From assembly GCF_000258425.1 (NCBI RefSeq), contig NC_017461.1:744001-808000 (forward strand): a stretch of DNA of 64,000 bases, read 5' to 3'. Origin of the DNA: Fervidicoccus fontis Kam940 (GTDB lineage: Archaea; Thermoproteota; Thermoprotei_A; Sulfolobales; Fervidicoccaceae). The translations under genes were made by a program, and so were the position numbers. Under the pieces are notes generated by a model. The model was given only the letters and a program-made list of their open reading frames with translations. It ran no database searches and was not told where the DNA came from. Shown in pieces: positions 51,918-60,745 of the stretch (within the stretch, counting starts at the first letter, position 1; each line of letters starts with the position of its first letter).

Positions 51918-52752
51918 ATGTATTAAAATTGCTCATCATATTTCTACTTTTTGGGCTCCTGTATACAAAGATAATGAACTTTATACTGGATCAATTGGTG
52001 CGGGAATTCTGATTTCTCCATATGCAATTGCATGCTTAAATGAGGAATCGAGTTTTGAAGAACCTAGCGATTTGATAAAAGAAATCGACAAAATGATGGG
52101 AAGAGAAAAAAGCTTGCATTTTAAGTATATAGATGAACTTCCTCCCGCTTACGGCTATGCTAGAAGCGCATCATTAGCTATAGGATACACTTTTCTTTCT
52201 TTCATATATGAAAATAAGAAATTCACACTATTTGATATAGGAAGAATAGCTCATGTTGCAGAAGTTAGATCAAAAACAGGACTTGGCGATGTGAGTGCAA
52301 TATTGGGAGGAAGAAAAATCCCAATAAGGCTTAAGGCTGGTGCTCCGGGAATATCACTTGTTGATTCTCTTATGATAAGAGAAAAGATATCAATAATAAC
52401 AATACCATTGAAGAAAATAAGCACGAAAGACATGCTAAAAAATAAGGAAAGAGAATTTTACAACGCTGGCATGGAAGCCATGAGGCTTTTTTTAGATGAA
52501 CCTGATTTTGAAAAGCTCGTTACGCTTGCATATGATTTTAGCAAAAAGACTGGCATGTTAAGCGAAGAGGTAGAATCGGTTATAAAAGAAGTAACAAAAA
52601 GTGTTGGCATTATCGGGTATTTTATTAAGAAAGGCATAGTTGTATTATTTGCTGAAGAAGGTACAGAAGATGATGTTATAGAAATGGCAAAAAAGAAGCT
52701 TAAAACTCAGCCGTTTAAGCATAAACTCCTTGACACAGGTATAGTTGTTTAA
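51895..52752 (+). CDS. Pantoate kinase
   Basis: The 285-residue GHMP-fold protein is pantoate kinase, the archaeal enzyme that phosphorylates pantoate before coupling to beta-alanine. HHISTFWAPVYKDNELYTGSIGAGILIS and GYARSASLAIGYTFLS are the family's N-terminal substrate and nucleotide loops, and GLGDVSAILGGRKIPIRLKAGAPG is near residue 125. A TTG at 51895 follows GGTGA by 6 nt and overlaps coaBC by 23 bp. Its last 4 bp overlap the convergent phosphopantothenate synthetase gene. Confidence 0.9.
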   Translation: MRRNGEDRCIKIAHHISTFWAPVYKDNELYTGSIGAGILISPYAIACLNEESSFEEPSDLIKEIDKMMGREKSLHFKYIDELPPAYGYARSASLAIGYTFLSFIYENKKFTLFDIGRIAHVAEVRSKTGLGDVSAILGGRKIPIRLKAGAPGISLVDSLMIREKISIITIPLKKISTKDMLKNKEREFYNAGMEAMRLFLDEPDFEKLVTLAYDFSKKTGMLSEEVESVIKEVTKSVGIIGYFIKKGIVVLFAEEGTEDDVIEMAKKKLKTQPFKHKLLDTGIVV

Positions 52753-53519
52753 GGAAAGCTCATTAATCTCTTTGCTTCATTTTCTAACCTTTCTTTTATG
52801 TATATAATGTACTCTCCAAGTCTTCTTCTGTTATTATAATTACTAATTTTCTTCTTTAATTCTTCTTTTGGCAGTTTTTTCATTATCCTGGCTTTATCTA
52901 TCATAAGCGGTATAGCTCTAGTAACATTGTCCATTATACTTACATCTGCGGCCATTGATGTACGTGAAAATGGGTTTAGGTCGATTGCTATCACTCTTTT
53001 CCCAATCTTTTTTAAAGCTTCAGTTCTATCTCCATCTTCTAGCATAACCAAAACAACATCCGCCTTTAATATTCCCCGAGGATCAACCTTTCTTCTTTCG
53101 CTAGATAATCCCGGTATACCTTCAACATACTCAAGTCCTAAAACTTCCTTTGCTCCTCTTTCCTTTAGAAAATCTACTATTTTTTTAACCCTTTCTTCTG
53201 TTCTGTAAAAAAGATTAACCTCTATCTTTGCGTCAATTATATTTGAAAGATTAATTATTTCATCAGGTACCAGGGCAGCCGCATTTCCATTAACTGAGAT
53301 GACAGGATAGTTAGAAAGTAAAAGCATAGCAACAGCCACCTCTATAGAATCTTCTGCTAGAGGTATCGTTTTTTCTCCTATTATATAATCAAATGCTTCT
53401 CCTCTTCCCTGAGAGATCAACCCATTTATTACGACTATCCCATTTTTGAAACCTTCGATTATCTTTTCCCTCTCCATAAGGCTTCTATATCTAGGATGAT
53501 CCCTAGGAACATACTCCAT
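52749..53519 (-). CDS. 4-phosphopantoate-beta-alanine ligase (phosphopantothenate synthetase)
   Basis: The 256-residue product is the archaeal DUF137-type ligase that joins 4-phosphopantoate and beta-alanine with ATP. PRDHPRYRSLMEREKIIEGF at the start, PVISVNGNAAALVPDEI near 75, and IAIDLNPFSRTSMAADVSIMDNVTRA near 185 are typical. With pantoate kinase it replaces the bacterial pantothenate synthetase route. It converges with pantoate kinase and CoaBC on the other strand and overlaps the kinase by 4 bp. Confidence 0.93.
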   Translation of the reverse strand: MEYVPRDHPRYRSLMEREKIIEGFKNGIVVINGLISQGRGEAFDYIIGEKTIPLAEDSIEVAVAMLLLSNYPVISVNGNAAALVPDEIINLSNIIDAKIEVNLFYRTEERVKKIVDFLKERGAKEVLGLEYVEGIPGLSSERRKVDPRGILKADVVLVMLEDGDRTEALKKIGKRVIAIDLNPFSRTSMAADVSIMDNVTRAIPLMIDKARIMKKLPKEELKKKISNYNNRRRLGEYIIYIKERLENEAKRLMSFP

Positions 53520-53607
53520 TTTTTAACACCAAATTCTTAGGTCTTAATACCGAAGTAGATTATATTTTTATATTTTATATCACCAATATAAAAATAGGTG
53601 AAAATAA

Positions 53608-54162
53608 ATGGTAAGAGCTATGACCAAAGATGCTTTAATAGCTGCTTTTGGAGGAGAATCTATGGCTCATATGAGATACCAGATTTTTGCGGATATAGCA
53701 GAAAAAGAAGGTTTTAAAAATGTTTCTAGGCTCTTTCGGGGAATAGCATATGCTGAGAAAGTACATGCTTCCAACCATTATAATGCTCTAAGAGAGTACA
53801 ATGAAGACCAAATTGCTCATTCAGGTGTACCAATAGGTCCAGGAAACACAAGCAAAAATCTTGAGCTTGCAATAAGGGGAGAAGAATTTGAAGTAAAAGA
53901 AATGTATCCTGTTTATATTGATATCGCAAAAATGCAGGGAGAAAATGAAGCGTTGAAAAGCTTTAACTTCGCTTTGAAAGCAGAAGAGATCCATGCAGAA
54001 CTTTACAAGCAGGCAAAGAAAGATGTGGACTCAGGAAAAGACTTTAATTTGAAGGGAAGAGTTTATGTATGTCCTGTATGTGGATACACGTATGTAGGAG
54101 AAGAGCCGCCGGAAAGATGCCCAATCTGCGGAGCAAAGAGAGAGATGTTTAGAGACTTTTAA
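53608..54162 (+). CDS. Rubrerythrin
   Basis: The 184-residue product has a ferritin-like di-iron domain (EKVHASNHYNALREY, GENEALKSFNFALKAEEIHAELY, with the repeated ExxH pattern) and a C-terminal rubredoxin-type iron site (CPVCGYTY...CPICGAKR). Rubrerythrins reduce hydrogen peroxide in anaerobes and microaerophiles. GGTGA lies 7 nt before the ATG. An AT-rich T-run follows the stop. Its presence along with FeoB fits an oxygen-sensitive lifestyle. Confidence 0.94.
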   Translation: MVRAMTKDALIAAFGGESMAHMRYQIFADIAEKEGFKNVSRLFRGIAYAEKVHASNHYNALREYNEDQIAHSGVPIGPGNTSKNLELAIRGEEFEVKEMYPVYIDIAKMQGENEALKSFNFALKAEEIHAELYKQAKKDVDSGKDFNLKGRVYVCPVCGYTYVGEEPPERCPICGAKREMFRDF

Positions 54163-54202
54163 AATATAATTTTTTTAAAAATTTGAATTTGAAATTATTT
54201 GG

Positions 54203-54263
54203 GGGATGATACTCGATGGGCGGGTTGAGGGCTTCCGATGAAGAGTATTTGCAATGTTGACCC
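54203..54263 (+). ncRNA. Candidate C/D-box guide sRNA
   Basis: Between rubrerythrin and the p27-like gene the plus strand carries ATGATAC as a C-like box (54206), the 12-13 nt guide CTCGATGGGCGGG, a D'-like TTGA (54225-54228), C' CGATGAA (54236-54242), the guide GAGTATTTGCAATG and D-like TTGA (54257-54260). GGG and CCC at the two ends can pair. TTTTTAAAAATT is TATA-like about 27 bp upstream. Both D boxes have T for C, so it is a candidate only. Confidence 0.5.
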
Positions 54264-54282
54264 TTTATAATGGTGAAGGTAA

Positions 54283-54648
54283 ATGAGTAAGGATGATGTT
54301 GTTAAAAAAAGCGCTGAGCTACTTAGGCAAGGAGCCACTATGCTTTCTTTAACCTGCCCAATATGCGGTTCTCCCTTATTTAAACTTAAAAACGGAGATA
54401 TTGTTTGCCCTATACATGGAAAGGTAATTATCGCAAGAGATGAAAGAGAGGTAAAGGAAAAACTTTCAGTGAACATTTACGACAGTATTATAGAAATTGC
54501 CTACAAAAGACTTAAAGAATTGAGCAAAAAAATCATCGACTCAGAGGATATGGAAAATGAATCAAAAATAGCTGATCTTCTTTATAAATGGATGAATATT
54601 ATAGAAAAGGCAAAAAGGCTAAAAGAAGAGCAGAGTAAACAAATTTAA
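54283..54648 (+). CDS. Autoantigen p27 / Sjogren-scleroderma autoantigen 1 family zinc protein
   Basis: The 121-residue product has the family zinc ribbon LTCPICGSPLFKLKNGDIVCPIHGKV (residues about 24-50) after a short helix (KSAELLRQGATMLS), then a charged helical C-terminus. The role of these archaeal proteins is unknown; the human relative is found with centromere and ribosome-linked material. GGTGAAGG lies just before the ATG. A candidate C/D sRNA is directly upstream. Confidence 0.82.
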   Translation: MSKDDVVKKSAELLRQGATMLSLTCPICGSPLFKLKNGDIVCPIHGKVIIARDEREVKEKLSVNIYDSIIEIAYKRLKELSKKIIDSEDMENESKIADLLYKWMNIIEKAKRLKEEQSKQI

Positions 54649-54665
54649 AAAATTTTTAATAAAGT

Positions 54666-56438
54666 TTATTTTAAAAATGAACTATAGGTCTTCTTATAAA
54701 GCGGATGCTCTTTTATTTCTTGGATTTCTTTTGCACTCAAGACATATTTCTCGCTTATTCCATATCTATGCTTCCACTTTTTCGCATTCCATTCTTCAAG
54801 AGACATTCCATTTTTCCTGAGAATAGGGTCTCTGTATATATCATTTAAGACATTGTATGCGCAGAAGGGTATCACTCTTCCATCAGGAGATGTATAGTGA
54901 ATATTGCACCTCATTACTCTTTGTACATCATAGTTATATTGATCCATAAAGTGCATCGTGCCCAAGAATAGCAAAGAGTAGTGAAACTCGCCTAATGCAC
55001 TATAACTTCTCTCAGTTATTATTTTATACAAAAGCTTTTTGAGGCTTTGCCCATTAGGTAACTTATCCTGTTTAATGAATTTTCCTATCTGCATTAGCAT
55101 GCCAGCAAGTTGTACGTATGTCATGAATTTACCGGAGTTTTCAATCCTCTCTTTCTTTTCATCTAAGTACTCAATAAATCCATCTACATCTAGAAAATCT
55201 GTAATTGAGTGGAACCTCTTAAAGCTTCCATCATTGTTTCTTTCTACAATTACATATGTAGCAGCGCCACATGCTATGTGATTGGCCATTAAAAACTGCT
55301 CCTTGCCAGTTATCGCCTCAATGAATCTTGCAAACTTTGCTGCAACAGGTATTGGATACCACGATTCGCTTTTTATTTGTCCATCTGTTTGCTCTTCAAG
55401 TAATCTGATTAGATCTGGTATGGTTATTCTGAACTTTTCAACCTCGTGTTGCTTCATTCTTCCAGTGAGGCTTACCGGCTGAAAGTTTACTCCTCTTACT
55501 ATATCCATGTTCTCTGCTGCAAATTTTACTATATTACCTAGGTCTTCATCATTAACAGATTTAATAACTGTTGGAACCAACACTACACTTGTCATACCGC
55601 TTTTTCTAAAAGCATCAAATATGAAGGGTATGTCCCAGTGATTTTTCGGATTTGTCTTTGGTGAGACTCCATCGAAGCTCATATATATCGTGTTAACACC
55701 GGCTTCCCTAAGCTCTTTTGCCCATTTTATTGCCTCCTCAGGATTCTTTCTGTACAGCTCAGCTAAAGGTATAGCTTCCGTATTCAACTGAATATGCCTT
55801 ACCCCCTCTTCTTTAAACATCTTAATTATATCAACAATATCGTCTCTCATTAAAGGCTCTCCGCCGGTAATCTGTATAGCTAAAGTTACTTTCTGCTTCT
55901 TCAGTGCTCTAACCTGCTCCCTCAGTTGTTCTATAGTAGGCTCATAAACATAACCAGCTTTTTCGGCAAAGAAGAAGCAATACCAACATGAAAGATCGCA
56001 CCTATTCGTTACAACTATATTAGCAAGTGCTGTATGGTTCTTATGCATAGGACACAGTCCACAATTAAAAGGACATGGTGCTGAAAGAGGAACGTAGATA
56101 TTAGTCCCTCTTCCCTCTTCTTGATACTTCAAAAACCTATAGTATATTTTTGCACTTCCATAGTAAAGATCTTCAAATTCTCCATGCTCAGGACAAACCT
56201 TTCTTATATAGAGCTTGTCATTTCTTTCTACAATTATAGCAGGAATCAGTCTTTCACAGTATGGACAAACGCTCTGCGTGACCCTTACTATCTTTTCCCC
56301 CTCCTTCAGTTCGGGAATTTTGCCTCCTATTCCTATAGTTTTACCTTCTATTACAACAGTTTTTCCTTCCATTTTAGAAATTGGAGTCATTGCACTATTG
56401 AGGCTTTTCTCGTTGTTAACTTTAGAACTTTCAGTCAT
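54666..56438 (-). CDS. Radical SAM tetraether lipid synthase (Tes-like)
   Basis: The 590-residue product matches the archaeal radical-SAM family of Tes (MJ0619 type), which joins archaeol chains at their ends to make tetraether membrane lipids. An N-terminal zinc or iron-sulfur ribbon (VCPYCERLIPAI, VCPEHGEFEDLYYG), an extra cluster region CPFNCGLCPMHKNH, the radical-SAM CDLSCWYC, and the SAM-binding ITGGEPLMRDD are in order. A C-terminal cysteine region (MRCNIHYTSPDGRVIPFCAYN) follows. Tetraether lipids fit a hyperthermophile. Its function is inferred from family. Confidence 0.85.
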   Translation of the reverse strand: MTESSKVNNEKSLNSAMTPISKMEGKTVVIEGKTIGIGGKIPELKEGEKIVRVTQSVCPYCERLIPAIIVERNDKLYIRKVCPEHGEFEDLYYGSAKIYYRFLKYQEEGRGTNIYVPLSAPCPFNCGLCPMHKNHTALANIVVTNRCDLSCWYCFFFAEKAGYVYEPTIEQLREQVRALKKQKVTLAIQITGGEPLMRDDIVDIIKMFKEEGVRHIQLNTEAIPLAELYRKNPEEAIKWAKELREAGVNTIYMSFDGVSPKTNPKNHWDIPFIFDAFRKSGMTSVVLVPTVIKSVNDEDLGNIVKFAAENMDIVRGVNFQPVSLTGRMKQHEVEKFRITIPDLIRLLEEQTDGQIKSESWYPIPVAAKFARFIEAITGKEQFLMANHIACGAATYVIVERNNDGSFKRFHSITDFLDVDGFIEYLDEKKERIENSGKFMTYVQLAGMLMQIGKFIKQDKLPNGQSLKKLLYKIITERSYSALGEFHYSLLFLGTMHFMDQYNYDVQRVMRCNIHYTSPDGRVIPFCAYNVLNDIYRDPILRKNGMSLEEWNAKKWKHRYGISEKYVLSAKEIQEIKEHPLYKKTYSSFLK

Positions 56439-56603
56439 TATTTACAACCCTTTTTAGCTTTAACTAAACCTTTATATCTCAAGTTGTCAATATAAATAAT
56501 TCTACTCTTTTTCCAGTAAAAAGGGAAATTCTTATCAACTATTAAATTTAATATCTCACTTTCAAATTTATTATAATTATATTTAGAAAAAAAGGAGATT
56601 ATT

Positions 56604-57140
56604 GTGAGAAGGGAACCTTTTAATTTAATAATAACCCATTACCCCGGTTATGATAATTTTGTAGTAGCCAGAGAGCAGATAAAAAACATCATTGAAAACA
56701 TAAGAATTGTTGATACCTCACAAAGCATCATATTAGCCATTGTTGATGAGCCATATGCTACAATTGAAAAAATTAAAAGCCTTGAGCTAAAAGAGACGCC
56801 TATTTTAAGAATCATTCCTGTAGATAGAGTTACTGATATTTTTGTTGATAGAGTAAAAGAGGTTATACATGAACTGTTTAATACAAAGGTAAAGAAAGAA
56901 GAGACCTTCAAAATAAAGCTAGACGGTCACCTCTATAAAAGACAAGAAGGATCTATCGAAAAAATACACAAAGATGAAGCAATAAAAATACTTGCAGAAG
57001 GTCTTGAAAACCCGGTGAACCTAAAGTCTCCTTCCTGGCTTGTGTATGTAAAGACTCTCAGGATGTATAAAGCAACTGAGCTAGCTAGTATAACAGTAAC
57101 AAAGCCTGAAAACATAATAAGTTTAGCTCCTAAAGAATAA
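56604..57140 (+). CDS. THUMP-domain (Tan1-like) tRNA-binding protein
   Basis: The 178-residue product has a THUMP fold (about 70-165) with ETFKIKLDGHLYKRQEGSIEKIHKDEAI and NPVNLKSPSWLVYVKTLRMYKATELASI, which bind tRNA. Stand-alone THUMP proteins of Tan1 type help Kre33/TmcA-like acetyltransferases that make ac4C in tRNA. GTG start follows GGAGA. The phosphohexomutase gene follows by 17 bp. Confidence 0.82.
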   Translation: MRREPFNLIITHYPGYDNFVVAREQIKNIIENIRIVDTSQSIILAIVDEPYATIEKIKSLELKETPILRIIPVDRVTDIFVDRVKEVIHELFNTKVKKEETFKIKLDGHLYKRQEGSIEKIHKDEAIKILAEGLENPVNLKSPSWLVYVKTLRMYKATELASITVTKPENIISLAPKE

Positions 57141-57156
57141 TGGCAGGCGTTTTAAT

Positions 57157-58578
57157 ATGAGTGGAAGCTCAAGGCTTTTTGGAACTGATGGTATAAGAGG
57201 TAAATATCTAGAAAAAGTCAAACCTGGTCTAGCATATGATATTGGACTTGCTGTAGCAGCTCATGTAGGTGGAAGGGGAACTATAACAATTGGACATGAT
57301 ATAAGAACAACAAGTCCTCTTCTCGCATTAAGCGCAGGTTCCGGAGCAATGAGTGGTGGAACAGACGCGATATTCTTAGGAATGGTCCCGACACCCGTTT
57401 TAGCATACAGCGTTCCACACACAAAAAGCAAAGCAGGTATTATGATAACTGCTAGCCATAATCCCCCTCCAGACAACGGGATAAAGGTATTTCAATATAA
57501 TGGAATGGAATATACGGAAAGAATGGAAGACGAACTTGAAAGGATAATACAAGTAAAGTCCGAAGTTCATGCATCTTGGGATCAAGTTGGAAGGCTTATA
57601 AATGCACCTGAAATTGGAGAAGATTACGTTGATGAACTGTCCTCCATGATGTCCCCTAGAACGGTAAAATATGTGCCAAGGGTATATGTCGATTGCAGTA
57701 ATGGCGCTGCATCTAACTATACACCAAGACTCTTAAGAAAAATGGGAGCAAAGGTCTTTTCTGCAAATTGCCATCCTGATGGATATTTTCCCGCACATGA
57801 ACCGGAACCGAGACAAGACGTTCTTGAGCCTTTAATAAATGTGGCCCAGCCTTTATCTCCGGATGTGATATTAGCACATGACGGGGACGCAGACAGACTA
57901 TCTGCTTTAACTATAAAGAGGGGATTTATAAAACAAGATCACTTAATTGCGCTTTATGCAAAAGAAAAACTCCTTGAAGGCAAAGGCACAATAATAGTTA
58001 GTGTCGACGTTGGAAATAGCGTTAGTGATATTGTAGAAAAATATGGAGGAAGGTTGGTAAGAGCAAAATTAGGAAAACTCCACGAAAAGCTTCTTGAATA
58101 TCCAGGTGCTTTATTTGCTGCAGAGCCGTGGAAGCTTATTGATCCTAAATGGGGCATGTGGGTAGACGGGATATATCAGGCAATTTACCTTACAAAGTTA
58201 ATGATGGAAGAAGGACTCAGTTTAGATGGGCTTCTAAGTGATATACCATGTTATCCATGGGCAAGAATAAGTATTCCTATAATTAATGATGGAGAGAAGA
58301 AAAGAGAGCTATATATGTTGATTGAAGAGAACATCCTGAGTACCTTTGATGGTTATAAAACTTTAACAAAGGTTGATGGAATTAGGTTGGATTTTGATGA
58401 CAAAACCTGGTTTTTAATAAGAATGAGCGGTACGGAACCGAAAATTAGGCTATATGCTGAAGCGCCTACCACGCAGAAGCTTGAAGAGCTAGTCGATAAA
58501 CTCAGTAAGATAATAAATGAAATATCATCAAAGCTTGGCGTAAAGCTCGGTAACTACAACGTAAACAAAGGCACATAA
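57157..58578 (+). CDS. Phosphohexomutase (phosphoglucosamine/phosphomannomutase family)
   Basis: The 473-residue product has the four-domain alpha-D-phosphohexomutase plan: the start SSRLFGTDGIRGKY, the phosphoserine loop ITASHNPPPDNGIKVF near residue 90, the Mg loop AHDGDADRL near 245, and the C-terminal phosphate-binding RMSGTEPKIRLYAEA. It interconverts hexose 1- and 6-phosphates; GlmM, PGM or PMM activity cannot be separated by eye. It runs in the same direction as the THUMP gene and converges with the cysteine-rich protein gene. Confidence 0.9.
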   Translation: MSGSSRLFGTDGIRGKYLEKVKPGLAYDIGLAVAAHVGGRGTITIGHDIRTTSPLLALSAGSGAMSGGTDAIFLGMVPTPVLAYSVPHTKSKAGIMITASHNPPPDNGIKVFQYNGMEYTERMEDELERIIQVKSEVHASWDQVGRLINAPEIGEDYVDELSSMMSPRTVKYVPRVYVDCSNGAASNYTPRLLRKMGAKVFSANCHPDGYFPAHEPEPRQDVLEPLINVAQPLSPDVILAHDGDADRLSALTIKRGFIKQDHLIALYAKEKLLEGKGTIIVSVDVGNSVSDIVEKYGGRLVRAKLGKLHEKLLEYPGALFAAEPWKLIDPKWGMWVDGIYQAIYLTKLMMEEGLSLDGLLSDIPCYPWARISIPIINDGEKKRELYMLIEENILSTFDGYKTLTKVDGIRLDFDDKTWFLIRMSGTEPKIRLYAEAPTTQKLEELVDKLSKIINEISSKLGVKLGNYNVNKGT

Positions 58579-58597
58579 TTTTTATTAAAAGTTTGTT

Positions 58598-58939
58598 TCA
58601 TTCGCTTCCGCATAGCTTTTCTTTAGCCATTTTCTTATATTCTTCTATACATTCAAAAAAACATTTCCCAAAGCATTCAGATTCCCTTGAGCCACATGTA
58701 TTTTCGCACTTTTTTTCACATACTTGTACTTTAAATCTAACAACGATTACAGTATGCTCACTACTTCCTAGTGAACTGTAAAAACTCTTTACTTCTAAAA
58801 TGTTTTCCAAACCTAAGTTCCTTACGATCTTAATTAGAGTCTGCACATCAGCATATTCCTCATTAATTATACAACAAGACAAGTAGCTTGTAAGAGAAAC
58901 GCATAGCCTCTCAGTTATCTCTTTTTCGTTTAAGCTCAT
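58598..58939 (-). CDS. Small protein with a C-terminal twin CX3CX3C motif
   Basis: No known family is recognised. The 113-residue product has an alpha-beta-like N-terminal part (about 1-75, with an LSCC pair) and a C-terminal region in which six cysteines fall as C-x3-C-x3-C-x6-C-x3-C-x3-C (CEKKCENTC then CFGKCFFEC). This spacing puts the cysteines on one face of two helices and would suit a disulfide-stapled helical hairpin or a metal or cluster site. ATG 58939 follows GAGAGTG by 8 nt. It lies 14 bp after the HypE-like gene on the same strand. Confidence 0.65.
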   Translation of the reverse strand: MSLNEKEITERLCVSLTSYLSCCIINEEYADVQTLIKIVRNLGLENILEVKSFYSSLGSSEHTVIVVRFKVQVCEKKCENTCGSRESECFGKCFFECIEEYKKMAKEKLCGSE

Positions 58940-58952
58940 CTTTAGTGCACTC

Positions 58953-59966
58953 TCATATTTTTCGTCTTTCAATAGCATTTATGTAGCTGTCCTGTGGTAT
59001 ATCATCAATAATAACCTCTTCTGAGCTTTTCTTTACTATCCTTAATTTTCCTCCACCTTTCAAAACCTCTCCTATAATTGTGCACTCTATTCCATTGTCT
59101 TTTAAAAGACCGATAGCTTCGTTGGCCTTTTCTTTTGGAACAGTTGCCAGTAAAGATCCACTTGAGAGCGAAGTTAGAGGATCAGCCCCTATTATTTTAA
59201 GAATTTTAAATGTCAATGGGAGCACTGGAATCTTATCTAAATATATTCTGACATCGTTTCTGGAGGCATATGCCATTTCAAAGGAAGACGCTATGATTCC
59301 ACCCTCAGTAGGATCATGCATGCTATTTGCTAAGCCATTTTCGCTTAGCAACATTGCTTCTTTATATACTGAAATCTTTCTGATAAGACTTTTTGCAAAA
59401 TTTATTTCATCACTCGAAACTCCTGATTTTACTAGCAGATCGCCATGATCTAAGGCGGCCAAGGCTGTTGCTTCCAATGCTGCATATTTAGTCATAATAA
59501 TATAGTCTCCCGGCTGAGCCATTCCTGTAAGCCTTACCTGATTCTTCGATGCCTCACCTATAGCAGTTGTTATTATGACTGATCTATTAACTGAATCTGT
59601 AAATTCTGTATGTCCGCCTACAAGGGTTCCATTTATCTCCTTTAAAGCTTCATTTATTCCTGACATTATCTTTATTATGTCATCATAACTTGTTCCAACA
59701 GGAAGAAGTAATACTGTTAGAAACCATCTAGGCCTTGCTCCACTGGAAACTATATCGTTAGCAACAACATGAATTGAAAGCCAACCAATGCTATCAATAG
59801 CGGATGTAATAGGATCTACATGTGTTACTATAACTTTTTCATTTCCTATATCAATAATAGATGCATCTTCGCCTACTTTTGCACCTACGAGGACTCTATT
59901 ATCTTTTATTCCTGTATAGCTTAAAACTATTTTTTCTAAAGCAGAAATAGGGAGCTTTCCTGACAC
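58953..59966 (-). CDS. AIR-synthase/HypE-like ATP-dependent enzyme
   Basis: The 337-residue product has the PurM/HypE fold. VGEDASIIDIG and HVDPITSAIDSIGWLSIHVVANDIVSSGARPRWF are the N-terminal phosphate and Mg region, LVGGHTEFTD is in the middle, and the glycine-rich MHDPTEGGIIASSFEMA is near 215. It is related to HypE and thiamine-phosphate kinase, but it lacks the Cys-containing PRxC tail of HypE, so it is not a normal HypE. The reaction is unknown. GTG start follows GGAGA. It precedes the cysteine-rich protein gene. Confidence 0.82.
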   Translation of the reverse strand: MSGKLPISALEKIVLSYTGIKDNRVLVGAKVGEDASIIDIGNEKVIVTHVDPITSAIDSIGWLSIHVVANDIVSSGARPRWFLTVLLLPVGTSYDDIIKIMSGINEALKEINGTLVGGHTEFTDSVNRSVIITTAIGEASKNQVRLTGMAQPGDYIIMTKYAALEATALAALDHGDLLVKSGVSSDEINFAKSLIRKISVYKEAMLLSENGLANSMHDPTEGGIIASSFEMAYASRNDVRIYLDKIPVLPLTFKILKIIGADPLTSLSSGSLLATVPKEKANEAIGLLKDNGIECTIIGEVLKGGGKLRIVKKSSEEVIIDDIPQDSYINAIERRKI

Positions 59967-59979
59967 TTTTCTCTCCTAT

Positions 59980-60582
59980 TTAAAGTTCAATATTAGCGTG
60001 TTTCTGCTTTAAGTCTTCTTCTTTCTTTCCTAATCTGTACATTAAACCAACAACTATGCCATCTAGTACAACAAGTGCCGTATCTTCGAAAAGAGTTCCG
60101 AGAGGAGCGAGAGGCTCATGAATTCCCAGAATTTGCCTAGCAAAGTAATCGTGTTCGTCTGCAAGCTTTGTCCTTCCTGGAACCTCTAAAACTAAATCAG
60201 ATATTTCCCCAAGCGGGCTATTTAAAAAAGATGTCACTGCAATTATTTCGGCTCCAGTCTTTTTTGCCGCTCTTGCTGCAGTAATAATGAGCTCAGTTCT
60301 CCCTGAACCACTAATCGCCACTACTATATCTCCCTTTGAAATGCTTGGAGTTATAGTATCGCCAAGGACGTAACTATTAAATCCTAAATGCATCAGTCTC
60401 ATTGCAAAAGCTCTTCCAACCAGACCACTTCTTCCAGCACCCATAACTAATATTTTGCTCTTAGAGTTATAAGCATCAACTAGCCTTTTCACAACTCTAT
60501 CCACTTCGTCAAATTTGAGCTCATCTATTGATTTATTAATGAACGTTGCTATTTCCTTCATAGCTTCATATTCGTACTCCAT
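59980..60582 (-). CDS. hxlB: 6-phospho-3-hexuloisomerase
   Basis: The 200-residue SIS-domain protein matches PHI, which interconverts fructose 6-phosphate and hexulose 6-phosphate. [35 protein letters not shown], then [29 protein letters not shown], and the C-terminal [17 protein letters not shown] are typical. In archaea it supplies pentoses through the reverse ribulose-monophosphate route with hexulose-phosphate synthase, which is not in this window. It follows the AIR-synthase-like gene upstream on the same strand by 13 bp and has AGGGTC before the ATG. Confidence 0.93.
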   Translation of the reverse strand: MEYEYEAMKEIATFINKSIDELKFDEVDRVVKRLVDAYNSKSKILVMGAGRSGLVGRAFAMRLMHLGFNSYVLGDTITPSISKGDIVVAISGSGRTELIITAARAAKKTGAEIIAVTSFLNSPLGEISDLVLEVPGRTKLADEHDYFARQILGIHEPLAPLGTLFEDTALVVLDGIVVGLMYRLGKKEEDLKQKHANIEL

Positions 60583-60745
60583 ATTTGACCCTTCTCGAAT
60601 ATTTTTTTAACACTCTAAAGGTTATTTTTACGAGGATAATTTACTTTTTATTCTACTAAATTATCAAAATGTATACTTTGCCCTTCTTTTTAAAACTGTT
60701 AGCTTTCATAAAGGTTTTTTAGTATTTAATTTGGAGGTCGACAAA

